Part shown: positions 20,701 to 28,779 of the stretch, in pieces | Position numbering within the stretch: position 1 is the stretch's first letter | Layout of the letters: each line of letters opens with the position of its first letter | Source: JAVJQS01 sp040218815 | GTDB lineage: Bacteria; Bacteroidota; Bacteroidia; Flavobacteriales_E; Vicingaceae | Length of the DNA: 64,000 bases | Assembly: GCA_040218815.1 (NCBI GenBank) | Contig: JAVJQS010000006.1 | Location: 17,751 to 81,750 of the forward strand | Direction of reading: 5' to 3' | The notes under the pieces: generated by a model | Databases searched by the model: none | What the model saw: the letters and a program-made list of their open reading frames with translations, nothing else | Told to the model about the DNA's origin: nothing | Program-made: the position numbers and the translations under genes

Positions 20701-23190
20701 TTGAACACTTGATGTACTTGGACTTCCACCTGGGAAAGACCATGACCATGAAGTTGGAATGTTCTGAGATAAGTCATTAAAGTTTGCTGTACCTCCTGCA
20801 TTAATTTGATTAGGTGTAACTGAAAAATCAGCTATTGGAGGATTTGTATTGGCACGTATTATAACACTATAATCTTCAACTTGTCCGTAAGTTATTGTAC
20901 TACAATTAGTTATCGTCAAAGGTGCATAATCTGAAGCTACCCTCATCCTTAAAGTAGTATCTTTAACTGCGCCTTGCGCTATTATAAAACTTCCAGTATG
21001 GTATCTATCATCATTACTGCTATAAACCAATTCTGATACTGCATTAAATGAGCTGTCATTATTAAGGTCAATCCATATTCTAACATCTTCATCATAACTT
21101 GGTCCAGTTTGAATTTCTACAGGAATAGAATTTCCCTCAATCAATTCTGCAAGATTTACAGAACAGGTATAATCTTGATAACCATCGGTTCCTCCTGCCG
21201 ATGTGCTATGATCTATTGAGCCAACTTTTACCCTATAAATTCCTATTTGAAAAGTACTAGCGTTACTAGTTCCAGGGGTACAAGAAGCACCTTTAGGACT
21301 CATATTGTTATCAATAGTGATATAGTTTGTTAGAACAACAGTATCTGAAAGATTACAATTAGAAGTACCATTTACAATTAAAGTCACATTATATTGACCC
21401 GCAGAATCATATTGATGACTAGGGGCAGCTAAAGTGCTAGAGTCGCCATCTCCAAAATACCATTTATATGTAGTTCCATTTGTGCTATTATTTGTAAAAT
21501 TAATGGTGTGTGGATTACTACAATTATAAGTTTCTGTTGAATAAAATGAAGCGATAACCGCATTTGAATATGACAACCCGACACCTACTGCATTCCAAGC
21601 ATTTGTTACACTTATCACTTCCTGAGAACAGGTGTCATATAGGTCAATAGCTGATTGAATAGCATATTGTCTAGCGTCTGAGTATTGAGAGCTTGGAGTT
21701 AAATAAACTGAAAGATTTCTATAAGAAACTTCAGCTGCCTTATCCATCCCAATACCAGTAACATCATAATAATCTGTATTATCATTTATTCCTCTACCCC
21801 CTTCTACCAACAAGTAAAACCAAAAGTTTTGAACCCCACTATTGGTATGTACACCTCCATTATCGAGTGAACCTGAATACCAATTTGTTCCAAGATAAGT
21901 ATCTGGATCGCCATAACGGTTTGGGCTTTCCATGCTGCGAAAGGGATTTCCACTGAGTGCAAACTGCTCACCCATAGTGTAATTTGCAGTTGTAGGATTC
22001 GCATAATAGTCAATAGCTATTCCAAAAATATCACTAAATGATTCATTTAGAGCTCCCGATTGGTAGGAATAGATAAGATCTGCTGTATTCTCAGTGACAG
22101 CATGGGCTATTTCATGCCCTACTACATCAATACTTGTTAGTGGAGAGTAATTAACTCCATCCCCATCCCCATAAGTCATTCTAAATCCATCCCAAAATGC
22201 ATTGGAGTAGTTAGATGAATAATGGACATAACTTTTAATAACTGCACCACTATCATCATAAGAATCTCTGCCAAATTTGTTAAAAAAGTAATCATAAGTC
22301 ATTTCTGATCCATAATGTGCATCATAAGCTGCATCATCATCATTAGTAACTACATCCCAATAATTATTGGCATCGGTAAAATCAACGGCCGAAAAATAGG
22401 AAGTTGATTGATTTAAGTCAAAAGTTTCAATTCCATTTCCCCTTCCAGATTCTCTTAATCTAAATGAATTAACAGCTGTACTGTCCGTTGTAATAGTTTT
22501 CGTCCCATTATATCTTGTAACCGCTGTACCTCTTGAATCAGCATGATGAATTCTATCTAATCGATATAATTCATCACTGGTTTGGGCATCAATGAATATA
22601 TAATATCTCGATAATGGATTAGCCGCATAGATGTCAACTTTGTAAGCCAATTTAAATTCTTCATCAACTTTTACAACTACCAGTTTTGGACTTGAAGTGA
22701 TTTGATCATACCAGGTCCCATTATTATCAACTCTTCTTTTAGCGGCTGTTATTGCTTGCTCTTTTGTAATAGAAGGATTTGTAGATGGCAATTTAATATT
22801 TGGAGTATAGTCTCCATTTGCTGATATTACTTGCCCCCTTAAAGTATGGATGTAAAAGACTGCGCTCTCAACGCGAATTCCCTTATAAGTCTGATAATAA
22901 CGGTAATGAACATAGCCCAATTTATCAGAAATTGCTTCATATTGAGCAAACTGGTCATTTTTTGATGAATTATGTAATTGTCTTAACCATTCAGACCCAA
23001 TAAAAGCAGGTGTGTTTAAGGGCTTTTTAAATTTTACAAATTTTATCGAACCATTTGTTGTATTTGTGTAAACAAATGAAGCATTTTTCACTTTCTTATC
23101 TGCCTCAGTGCCATAAAAGGTACCTGCATAAGAATTAAAAAAAAACAAAAAGGCAAGGGTATTTAGTAATAGATTAGTAGGCTTATTCAT
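14791..23190 (-). CDS. Giant secreted M4 metallopeptidase with PKD, GEVED, CUB and T9SS domains
   Basis: A 2799-residue thermolysin-like (M4) zinc peptidase, far longer than the usual 700-1200. Order seen: signal peptide (1-23); FTP/PepSY propeptide (about 40-200); M4 catalytic domain with HEIAH at 359-363 and third ligand E383; C-terminal M4 half with GGVHTNSGVQNFWF; PKD (545-625); GEVED (632-780); PKD (784-865); CUB (868-985); PKD (990-1068). A long array of Ig-like beta-sandwich spacers follows, carrying three copies of an alpha/beta module (about 1110-1310, 1530-1727, 2297-2500) and one reelin/MAM-like jelly roll (1934-2085). Two PKDs and a T9SS sorting domain (2714-2799, PNPSDGKFNIQLP) finish it. 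It should be exported, then secreted or anchored by T9SS, and degrade protein. No frameshift is visible. Confidence 0.93.
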   Translation of the reverse strand: MNKPTNLLLNTLAFLFFFNSYAGTFYGTEADKKVKNASFVYTNTTNGSIKFVKFKKPLNTPAFIGSEWLRQLHNSSKNDQFAQYEAISDKLGYVHYRYYQTYKGIRVESAVFYIHTLRGQVISANGDYTPNIKLPSTNPSITKEQAITAAKRRVDNNGTWYDQITSSPKLVVVKVDEEFKLAYKVDIYAANPLSRYYIFIDAQTSDELYRLDRIHHADSRGTAVTRYNGTKTITTDSTAVNSFRLRESGRGNGIETFDLNQSTSYFSAVDFTDANNYWDVVTNDDDAAYDAHYGSEMTYDYFFNKFGRDSYDDSGAVIKSYVHYSSNYSNAFWDGFRMTYGDGDGVNYSPLTSIDVVGHEIAHAVTENTADLIYSYQSGALNESFSDIFGIAIDYYANPTTANYTMGEQFALSGNPFRSMESPNRYGDPDTYLGTNWYSGSLDNGGVHTNSGVQNFWFYLLVEGGRGINDNTDYYDVTGIGMDKAAEVSYRNLSVYLTPSSQYSDARQYAIQSAIDLYDTCSQEVISVTNAWNAVGVGLSYSNAVIASFYSTETYNCSNPHTINFTNNSTNGTTYKWYFGDGDSSTLAAPSHQYDSAGQYNVTLIVNGTSNCNLSDTVVLTNYITIDNNMSPKGASCTPGTSNASTFQIGIYRVKVGSIDHSTSAGGTDGYQDYTCSVNLAELIEGNSIPVEIQTGPSYDEDVRIWIDLNNDSSFNAVSELVYSSNDDRYHTGSFIIAQGAVKDTTLRMRVASDYAPLTITNCSTITYGQVEDYSVIIRANTNPPIADFSVTPNQINAGGTANFNDLSQNIPTSWSWSFPGGSPSTSSVQNPSIIYPSNGAYDVTLIATNSYGTDTITKTSFLNVVNNYVMCTDDSSSQTNGKLFDSGGEFGNYSNRESCTFLINPSCATSITLSFNSFSLEGCCDYFRVYDGNSTAGTLLLSANGTSLPNSVTANSGEMFIRFTSDGSVVRSGWDVDWSSTVVSTSVVADFTSSSTNPILNSPVQFSDLTSNSPDAWSWDFGDGNTSFIQNPEHTYTSSGNYNVRLISRSCVTNDTVTKTINVQPSGIAAVTPASIIDTVDCGDSVDVIVQIKNTGLGDMVYTIGQVSNSDTLEVLALQYGTDLFREYPNTLTAINSSFNSYRLTELNTTDSSTLKTNIQGKDVILIPELESSNSNVFTDLSNVLQNFVNGGGTVIFCGTGSANVDGIFNTGLFSGNYVNFINNSSLTSTNPTSPIHDSVTYPFSAPSATFTYNFTDPNIEDYISYLGNSVVASRKYGLGEVYMVGFDYFNFTSQTQRILGNVFRVIQSQVDYSNWISTSANIDTVAAGDSANFTVKLSAKDLFAGTYYDTLLILTTDSSQLEIELPIQYTVIGTAVLGVDKDTVEFPLTQVGAVKTSPLVVYNYGCDTLIIDSISLSHADFTVDSVFSILPPFESDTLEVAFSPSTIRSYDDSMLIYTIDSVLRVSLVGQSEGAPSLSYNPQSIVDTIANCGDSIIIPVSFYNSGQGALSLKLNASDNIGISFNTENKVLLVRNGNAWGNNENFKVLDSMGVDVTTIGSALFGTTVLDSFNLIVFESNQSSTFYNTLQTYSTKLDTYLSNGGSVHMSITNQSNYNFPGGVLKTTSSPQYYDTNFVVNQSHPFHKGCTGPYLGNSASHYGLTSLPSGSTILAENSLNVPTAVEVKIGNGTMLAFGMTLEFMIYNNYNCTSLLRNSFEYLLSKSRIGSDWISLSPDSLYIPINDSGIVNVTLRSNDYSSGVYQSNILIASNDPLKLFDTIPVTMVLEGSPLAVLSDTVVAFPSITQYTSARDSVLFTNEGCDTLRITNVLNTSSEFSTDTTEYFILPSDSSLIYFNFNPTTTGLVEDTFRFVNNGPEIKVYVSGTSVSAPDIRISEQVLNDTIRSCNDSIIRSIKIYNDGGNNLDWEFNVDVSTFEDFENGLDVTKWSVSGGLISQSCNTYSGTGAMYFNGGGQRSIATTALDLSRSNEVEFYLKYGNSSGSCETLDPGEEVLLEYSTNNGFTWNFVRTYSIFNHAGNFTFVSESLPAGAKTAQTLLRWRQRRSSGSCCDHWAIDDISLEVSGSFENFVTNISPDSATTSSSDSASVDITLNSTGLSSGTYTTKLFINSNDPVNPYDSITINLVVDGTPEYVLSDSCIDFGLVLNNDTKLDSIQIINTGCEDLLITGTILGNASYTLLGYPDTLEALDTTVILLEFNPTSIGNFNSYLRLFNNYIDTNICLKGESVPAPIIDLNPDSIYITVNSCEDSVVVPFTIKNAGGSILNYEIQSNKDSINILALTYGVDYFGEFANTKTALSNNLSNYTLTELNSTDSTVIKSALNGIDVVLIPEIESGFSNNFSNYSPPLNEFVNDGGSVIFCGTSRSSSLINIGLFSGSYSTNASGRQASFTASHPILDSVNSPFNMAGGSYGYLFTNSDAVTIVEYLGSDIVTYRDLGAGKGKVVYMAFDFFSYNADMAKILGNSFKWVSRGNLPSWIGIQNLQDSLSGSDSNIVNVSIYPKGLSTGLYKARLKILNNDPVNGDIELPITLDIVPDPCSEFSFIVNDVCNGIVQFSDSSSNSPTSWSWDFGDSTNSSLQNPSHTYSEAGIYEVELIVSNSFGSDTSSQMITINKMIADFSVDSPLVLNRFINFTSNAPGAISWNWDFGNGVKGTGSSLSYSYSTPGLYDVTLIASNGFNCKDTIIKTINIIAVGLEDFGTGEFGLFPNPSDGKFNIQLPKNKFLSKVEIYSYNGQLVFEKDFADVDQKTEVELLNPVVGVYLVKVWTTTDDFIERKLFIKR

Positions 23191-23240
23191 GATAAATTGG
23201 ATAATAATTAAAGGTTAAAATTTTGTAGAAAAACAAAAAC

Positions 23241-23248
23241 CAAAACTA
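23241..23248 (-). promoter_or_regulatory. Predicted -7 box of the giant peptidase gene
   Basis: On the minus strand this reads TAGTTTTG, an exact TAnnTTTG match 50 bp upstream of the start codon. The -33 element is not recognisable. The rest of the 269-bp gap (23191-23459) is AT-rich and shows no other feature. Confidence 0.4.
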
Positions 23249-23459
23249 GGGAATAAAATTTATTAATCGTTAAAAAAGCTTAACTCATTTAATATGTTTA
23301 ATATTATGAGGAAGCTATCAACCAATAATGAATGCTGAGAAATCTTTGTGCAAGAAATTCAGAAAAATTGATATGCACTTTTTTTATTGATTTACAAGCT
23401 CTTCAAAAACTTAATCAAATTCAATTACTTGTGTAATTTATTTAACCCTTCAATCTAAG

Positions 23460-24944
23460 TTAAAACCTAGTTCTATTCTCCTTCCACTTTGATCGACCTA
23501 CAATAGCCAATTTCTCAGCCGTTTGTTGTTGCTTACCTGCCATTAAATGTGCTGCCAATAATGCTGCAACTTCCTGCTCATTTTTATCACTTTTCTCTAA
23601 GTATTCTGGTTTAAAGTGATGCTTTACAAAGTTGGTATCGAAATTTCCTGAAACAAAAGCTTCATGTTGCAAAGCAAAACTGCAAAAACCAAGCGTAGTT
23701 GTTACTCCAACAATTTCATACTCATCAATTGCGCGTAGCATGCGTTGTCTAGCTTCTTCACGGTCTTTCCCAAAAGTAACCAGCTTGGCAATCATAGGAT
23801 CGTAATAAATAGGAATGTCCATGCCTTCTTCAAAGCCATCATCTACTCGAACGCCTAAGCCTTGCGGGCGAACATAAGTTTTTAAGTTCCCAATATCAGG
23901 CAAAAAGTTATTCATGGGATCTTCTGCATATACTCGAACTTCAAAAGCATGTCCTTGAATTTTTAAATCTTCTTGCTTAAAGCTCAATTTCTCCCCTCGA
24001 GCGACATTTATTTGCTCTCTTACTAAGTCGATGCCCGTTATTTGTTCGGTTACTGGGTGCTCTACTTGCAAGCGTGTATTCATCTCTAAAAAATAGAAAT
24101 TGTGCTTTTCATCTAATAAAAATTCTACAGTGCCTGCTCCAACATAATCACAAGACTTAGCTACTTTAACAGCTGCCTCACCCATTTCTTTTCTCAATTC
24201 TGGGGTTAATACTGCTGAAGGAGCTTCCTCAATTACTTTTTGATGTCTGCGCTGAATAGAACATTCACGTTCAAACAAGTAAACTATATTTCCTTGGGTA
24301 TCGGCTAAAATTTGAATTTCAATATGCCGTGGAGAGCCTACAAAGCGCTCAATAAAAACAGCTCCATCACCAAATGAAGACTTGGCTTCAGAAACGGCTC
24401 TATCCATTTGCTCTCTAAAATCTTCTACTTTCTCAACAATACGCATCCCTTTTCCACCACCACCGGCACTGGCTTTTACGAGTATTGGAAATCCAATTTC
24501 TTGTGCAATTTTTTCTGCCTCTCCAACATCAGTAACGGCTTCATCGGTTCCTGGAACCAAGGGAATATTATACTCTTTTACAGCAGCTTTTGCGGCCAAC
24601 TTACTGCCCATTACTTCCATTGCCTCAGGTGATGGACCAATTAAGGTTAAGCCAGCTTCTTTTACTTGTCGTGCAAAACCTGCATTCTCCGACAAGAAAC
24701 CATAGGCTGGGTGAATACCATCAACGTTTAATTGTTTGCATATTTCAATGATTTTATCTCCTCTCAAATAGGACTCTGAAGACGGTGGTGGTCCAATATT
24801 TACCGCCTCATCGGCATACCGCACAAATAAGGCATTCCTGTCGGCATCAGAATAAATGGCTACTGTTTTAATACCCATTTCCTTAGCTGTGCGCATAATG
24901 CGTAATGCAATTTCTCCTCTGTTGGCAATTAAAATTTTCTGCAT
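23460..24944 (-). CDS. accC: Biotin carboxylase subunit of acetyl-/propionyl-CoA carboxylase
   Basis: A 494-residue ATP-grasp biotin carboxylase. It has the N-terminal KILIANRGEIALRIMRTA, the Gly-rich ATP loop KASAGGGGKGMRIV (about 159-172), the EMNTRLQVEHPVTE active-site segment (about 288-301) and the C-terminal biotin-carboxylase domain. It carboxylates biotin on a carrier protein. At 494 residues it exceeds classic AccC (about 450) by a C-terminal tail, as in Bacteroidota subunits that work with acyl-CoA (often propionyl-CoA) carboxyltransferases. No accB or carboxyltransferase gene is adjacent, so the acyl-CoA specificity is open. MeaB elsewhere in the window makes a propionyl-CoA role plausible. 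Confidence 0.9.
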   Translation of the reverse strand: MQKILIANRGEIALRIMRTAKEMGIKTVAIYSDADRNALFVRYADEAVNIGPPPSSESYLRGDKIIEICKQLNVDGIHPAYGFLSENAGFARQVKEAGLTLIGPSPEAMEVMGSKLAAKAAVKEYNIPLVPGTDEAVTDVGEAEKIAQEIGFPILVKASAGGGGKGMRIVEKVEDFREQMDRAVSEAKSSFGDGAVFIERFVGSPRHIEIQILADTQGNIVYLFERECSIQRRHQKVIEEAPSAVLTPELRKEMGEAAVKVAKSCDYVGAGTVEFLLDEKHNFYFLEMNTRLQVEHPVTEQITGIDLVREQINVARGEKLSFKQEDLKIQGHAFEVRVYAEDPMNNFLPDIGNLKTYVRPQGLGVRVDDGFEEGMDIPIYYDPMIAKLVTFGKDREEARQRMLRAIDEYEIVGVTTTLGFCSFALQHEAFVSGNFDTNFVKHHFKPEYLEKSDKNEQEVAALLAAHLMAGKQQQTAEKLAIVGRSKWKENRTRF

Positions 24945-24994
24945 GAAATCTATTTTGTGCTAAATTAGGTATATTCGAATTTAAAATAAAAGAC

Positions 24995-25474
24995 ATGAGC
25001 AAAGCTATTTTTGAAGAGCAACAACAGTTCCGGCAATGGTGGATTTGGATCATTATGATAGCTGTAGCTGGCAGTATTTTTTACTCATATACTCAAGCTG
25101 AAAATCCAAGTATTGATGATTTTTTATTTTCAGTAGTTGTTTTTGGAATTGTTCTTCTATTATTATTTACCGCAAAATTGAATTCAAGAATCGACGAAAA
25201 AGGAGTTCATGTAAAATTCTTTCCCTTTCATCTCTCCTATCAACATTACCCCTGGGAAGACATTAATCATATAAAAGTGACTGACTATAGTCCGCTTGGT
25301 GATTATGGTGGTTGGGGTGTACGCATTAGTTTTAGAGGTAAAGGCAAAGCTTTTAATGTTAGCGGAAGTCAAGGAATATGGTTAGAAACCTTCTCTGGCA
25401 AAAAGAGAATGATCGGAACTCAAAAGGCGGAACAAGCTGACCCAATTATCAAACAATACCTCAAAAATTCTTAG
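24995..25474 (+). CDS. Two-TM membrane protein with PH-like tail, unknown function
   Basis: A 159-residue protein with two hydrophobic helices at about residues 16-32 and 43-61. A cytoplasmic beta-rich domain follows, containing YPWEDINHIKV (about residue 87) and GGWGVRISFRGKGKAFNV (about 107-124). A pair of helices followed by a strand-rich domain with a PWEDI motif resembles bacterial PH-domain membrane proteins, but the family is not certain. It is divergent from the biotin carboxylase gene and followed 2 bp later by rsmE, so it is the first gene of a four-gene operon ending at 27995. Confidence 0.72.
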   Translation: MSKAIFEEQQQFRQWWIWIIMIAVAGSIFYSYTQAENPSIDDFLFSVVVFGIVLLLLFTAKLNSRIDEKGVHVKFFPFHLSYQHYPWEDINHIKVTDYSPLGDYGGWGVRISFRGKGKAFNVSGSQGIWLETFSGKKRMIGTQKAEQADPIIKQYLKNS

Positions 25475-25476
25475 TT

Positions 25477-26187
25477 GTGCCCCTATTTTACTCCACACAC
25501 ATCATTGATCAAACAATTGAATTAGATGCCGAAGAATCGAGGCATCTTTCAAAAGTGTTGCGCTTAACGAACGGCGACAAGGTAAAAGTGGTGGATGGAA
25601 AAGGCAATAGTTATGATTGCACCATTATTGAAGCGCATAAAAAGAATTCCCAATTGCGCATAGATCACAGAGAACAACATCTTGAAATAAGTGGAGTTCA
25701 CCTAGCAGTAGCACCTACAAAAAACCTAAACCGGTGGGAATGGTTTTTAGAAAAGGCTACGGAAATTGGTATTGATCGCATTTCACCTATTCAAAGCTTT
25801 CATTCTGAGCGCAAAGTGCTAAAAAGAGAACGACAAGAAAAAATTCTAATCAGTGCGATGAAGCAATCTAAAAAAGCAAGCTTGCCACATTTGGGTGACT
25901 TAACTCCATTTAATGCTTGGTTAAAAGGGCACAGCGAAAAAACGGATGAGTTGGAAAAATACATTGCTCATTGCTATGATGAATTACCAAAAATGAAACT
26001 CTCCTCCATCCACCCAAAAGGAAAGAAAGCCTTAATTTTGATTGGACCTGAAGGCGATTTCAGCAAAGAAGAAGTGATGGCTGCAACGGCTGCCGGATTT
26101 AGGCCCGTTTCTTTGAGTAAAAGCCGATTGAGAACTGAAACGGCCGCAATAGTGGCTTGCAATACCATACATATTATCAATGCGTAA
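25477..26187 (+). CDS. rsmE: 16S rRNA (uracil-1498-N3)-methyltransferase
   Basis: A 236-residue SPOUT-class methyltransferase of the RsmE family, which methylates N3 of U1498 in 16S rRNA using S-adenosylmethionine. The N-terminal PUA-like domain contains ESRHLSKVLRLTNGDKV (about residues 19-35). The C-terminal trefoil knot carries LIGPEGDFSKEE (about 188-199) and LSKSRLRTETA (about 212-222), the cofactor-binding loops. The start codon is GTG, 2 bp after the preceding stop codon. The 3' end overlaps the DUF4159 gene by 8 bp (ATGCGTAA). Confidence 0.94.
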   Translation: MPLFYSTHIIDQTIELDAEESRHLSKVLRLTNGDKVKVVDGKGNSYDCTIIEAHKKNSQLRIDHREQHLEISGVHLAVAPTKNLNRWEWFLEKATEIGIDRISPIQSFHSERKVLKRERQEKILISAMKQSKKASLPHLGDLTPFNAWLKGHSEKTDELEKYIAHCYDELPKMKLSSIHPKGKKALILIGPEGDFSKEEVMAATAAGFRPVSLSKSRLRTETAAIVACNTIHIINA

Positions 26188-26839
26188 ACTGTTTTTATTT
26201 TTATTTCTTAGTTCAAGTGTTTCCGCTTTTTGTCAAAAGGGAGATTTTCAGGTGGCTGTGCTAAAATATAGCGGCGGTGGCGACTGGTATTCCAATTTAG
26301 AAACTTCCTTGCCGAATTTAATTCGCTTTACCAACAAAAACCTCAACACTACGATTAAGGAGGAGCAAGCAATTGTTGAACCTTCAAGTTTAGAGCTTTT
26401 CGATTATCCCTTCTTGCACATGACAGGGCATGGCAATGTAGTATTTAACAATGAAGAAGCAGAAAACCTGAGAACCTATTTATTGGCTGGTGGCTTTTTA
26501 CACATCGATGATAACTATGGAATGGATCCTTTTATTCAACGTGAAATAAAAAAGATCTTCCCTAATGAGGAGTTTATAGAAATTCCTTTTGATCATCCCA
26601 TATATCATCAGAAATATGACTTTGATAACGGTTTGCCGAAAGTGCATGAACACGATGGCAAGGCTCCTATTGGTTATGGTATCGTTAAGGAAGGCAGGTT
26701 ACTTGTTTTTTACAGCTTTGAAAGCGATTTAGGCGATGGCTGGGAAGACCCTGAAATTCACAACGATTCAGAAACTAAAAGAACCAAAGCCTTGCAAATG
26801 GGTGCCAACATTTTATCTTTTGTGTTCCTTGGAGACTAA
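26180..26839 (+). CDS. Secreted DUF4159 domain protein
   Basis: A 219-residue protein with a Sec signal peptide (about residues 1-18, ending SVSAFCQ). A DUF4159 domain follows, an alpha/beta class-I-glutamine-amidotransferase-like fold. Typical segments are VAVLKYSGGGDWYSN (about 26-40), FLHMTGHGNVVFN (about 79-91) and the GGFLHIDDNYGMD loop (about 104-116). No catalytic Cys-His-Glu triad is obvious, and the function is not established. It overlaps rsmE by 8 bp and the following methyltransferase by about 11 bp, so expression is coupled, although its export suggests a separate role. Confidence 0.85.
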   Translation: MRKLFLFLFLSSSVSAFCQKGDFQVAVLKYSGGGDWYSNLETSLPNLIRFTNKNLNTTIKEEQAIVEPSSLELFDYPFLHMTGHGNVVFNNEEAENLRTYLLAGGFLHIDDNYGMDPFIQREIKKIFPNEEFIEIPFDHPIYHQKYDFDNGLPKVHEHDGKAPIGYGIVKEGRLLVFYSFESDLGDGWEDPEIHNDSETKRTKALQMGANILSFVFLGD

Positions 26840-27995
26840 TGCTTCATCTGAAACGCTGGCTTTTATTAATGCCAACAGGCAGAAGAAAGCTGCTGAAGTT
26901 GCTCTGAGCTTGAGTAAGAAGCCTGAATTACCAAAAGAATTTATTCTCAACCAAATTAGTGGTTATCAAAAAGCATTAAAAAAGCTTCCTTTTTTAACTG
27001 ATTTCCCTGATTTTATTTTCCCCGATCCAAGAGCTGTAGCACAGAGTTCTTCTGAAACTACAGCTAAGTTTAAAGCCGAACTAATTAGTGAAGATAAAAT
27101 ATTGGATGCCAGTGGTGGCATGGGCATGGACAGTTATTTTTTCTCTAAAATAGTAAGCCAAGTCAGTTACTTGGAGCCTAATGCTGCATTATTTGGCCTC
27201 ACTCGTGATAATTTTGAGGTGTTAGGTGCAGAAAATATTGAATGCTTTCAACAAGTAGCAAGAGAGTACTTACATGAAACAACAGCAACATTCGATTGGG
27301 TTTATTTGGATCCTGATCGCAGAAAAGGAGCCCTTCGAAAATTTAGAATAGAAGATTGTGAACCCAATGTGCTGGAGCTTTTGCCACTCATTTGGAAAAA
27401 AACTGAACGGCTGCTAGTGAAGCTCTCCCCCATGTTAGACATCAGCTATGCCTTAGAGGTCTTTCACTCTTGCAAAGCCGTGTATATTGTATCGGTAGAT
27501 AACGAGTGTAAAGAATTGCTTTTTTTGCTCGAAAAGGATTTTAAAGGAATAGCAAGAATACATGCGGTAGACATTGAAAAGACCACCTCTATTGAATTCA
27601 ACTATGAACTGTGGGAGGAACAAGAAGCTTCAGCAACTTATAGCCGACCACTTAGTTTTCTCTATGAACCCAATGCCTCCATTTTAAAAGGAGGAGCATT
27701 TAATTTGTTAGCAAAAAAGTTTGATTTACTTAAGCTTGCTCCGAACACTCACTTGTACACTTCAGAAAAAGTGGTGCCCGATTTTCCTGGAAGAACGATT
27801 CAAATTAAATCAACCGGCAAGCCACAAAAAGGGCTTGTAAAGCAAGCCAATGTGGTGTGCAGGAATTTCCATTTAAGACCTGAGGAACTAAAAAAGAAAT
27901 ACAAAATCACTGATGGTGGAGAACTCTTTTTATACGCTTGCACCTTGTTGGAGAAGGAGCGGGTATTTATCCTTGGAACTAAATGTAAGATTTAA
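26829..27995 (+). CDS. Class I SAM-dependent methyltransferase with THUMP-like C-terminal domain
   Basis: A 388-residue protein if TTG at 26829 is the start. The first ATG in frame (26736) would overlap the previous gene by over 100 bp and add residues unlike the family. The Rossmann part contains ILDASGGMGMDSYFFSK (about residues 93-109), the SAM-binding loop, and VYLDPDRRKGALRKF (about 158-172). The latter, a DPDR motif, is characteristic of this Bacteroidota family. The C-terminal region matches the THUMP-like domain that accompanies it. A tRNA or rRNA substrate is likely but not known. The gene closes an operon that begins at 24995. Confidence 0.85.
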   Translation: METNASSETLAFINANRQKKAAEVALSLSKKPELPKEFILNQISGYQKALKKLPFLTDFPDFIFPDPRAVAQSSSETTAKFKAELISEDKILDASGGMGMDSYFFSKIVSQVSYLEPNAALFGLTRDNFEVLGAENIECFQQVAREYLHETTATFDWVYLDPDRRKGALRKFRIEDCEPNVLELLPLIWKKTERLLVKLSPMLDISYALEVFHSCKAVYIVSVDNECKELLFLLEKDFKGIARIHAVDIEKTTSIEFNYELWEEQEASATYSRPLSFLYEPNASILKGGAFNLLAKKFDLLKLAPNTHLYTSEKVVPDFPGRTIQIKSTGKPQKGLVKQANVVCRNFHLRPEELKKKYKITDGGELFLYACTLLEKERVFILGTKCKI

Positions 27996-28009
27996 AAACT
28001 AAGGTCAAA

Positions 28010-28030
28010 TGATCTTAATTCTTAAGATCA
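28010..28030. terminator. Palindrome between convergent genes
   Basis: Perfect 9-bp arms (28010-28018 and 28022-28030) with a 3-nt loop lie 15 bp after the methyltransferase stop codon, between convergent genes. There is no strong T run, so this is only a possible terminator or 3'-end stabiliser. Confidence 0.4.
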
Positions 28031-28120
28031 GAACTCACTTCATACAAACAAGATCTCTTGTCCTAAAATGAATTTCAACCTATTGCTTAGTTATATTTAT
28101 TCTTCTTAGTAAATCCTCTT

Positions 28121-28768
28121 TCATGGTTTAAATCCATCAGTATTTACAACATGAGATGCCTTTAATTTTTTTAGAAGGTATTTATTAGGGTATTTAGTTA
28201 TTAGTTTATCCAAATAGTTGTTTGCTTTTATGCATTCAATATTCTTTTTTGAGCATAAAAAACATAATGCTTCTGCCAGTTTGACCTCTGCTAGAAGATC
28301 ATTAGGCCTCTTTCTTAATGCATTTTCAAAATTACCAACAGCTAAAAAGTATTTTTCTGCATTAAGGTGCTGCAATCCTAGCTCTACCATCTCATTATAT
28401 GAATCATTTCTCATTTTATAATCAACAACTCTACTTTTCTTAGTTGAGGATTTATTTACCTCAGTGAAAGAAAATGAATTGAACAACAGAATAATTAAGA
28501 AGGTAAGTACAATTGTCAATGAAGACACCACGATAATAATTTTTCTCGTCTCCTTCTTTCTATCCTCAATAATCCTAGCTCTAATTTTTCTCAATTGCTC
28601 CTGAGAACTTATAGCGTCTTCGATTGGTTTTTCAGAGTCTCTGTAATACTTCCTTAGCTGACTATAGGTAAGTTCTCTTCTAAAAAAACCTTTCGCTCTG
28701 CCACGCAGAAGATTCTTATTATTTCTTAGTGAAATAATCATTCCTTGAATCGAACCTTCTCCTCCCAT
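28121..28768 (-). CDS. Single-TM protein with TPR-like C-terminus, unknown function
   Basis: A 215-residue protein. The N-terminal 70 residues are basic and hydrophilic (MGGEGSIQGMIISLRNNKNLLR, then a charged helix). A strong membrane helix spans about 76-95. The C-terminal part (about 115-210) has TPR-like helical pairs, including LGLQHLNAEKYFLAVGNFENAL and PNDLLAEVKLAEALCFL. The soluble repeats are probably on the far side of the membrane. The arrangement suggests a scaffold protein, but I do not recognise a family. It begins 11 bp after a 40-residue membrane peptide gene on the same strand, which is probably its operon partner. Confidence 0.7.
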   Translation of the reverse strand: MGGEGSIQGMIISLRNNKNLLRGRAKGFFRRELTYSQLRKYYRDSEKPIEDAISSQEQLRKIRARIIEDRKKETRKIIIVVSSLTIVLTFLIILLFNSFSFTEVNKSSTKKSRVVDYKMRNDSYNEMVELGLQHLNAEKYFLAVGNFENALRKRPNDLLAEVKLAEALCFLCSKKNIECIKANNYLDKLITKYPNKYLLKKLKASHVVNTDGFKP

Positions 28769-28779
28769 TTATTAGTTAG

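Noticed and set aside
14791..23190. The giant peptidase gene as several fused or frameshifted genes
   Set aside because: The frame is open over 8.4 kb with consistent domain organisation, one signal peptide and one T9SS sorting domain.
26736..26828. ATG at 26736 as the methyltransferase start
   Set aside because: It would overlap the DUF4159 gene by over 100 bp, and the added residues look like out-of-frame translation of that gene.
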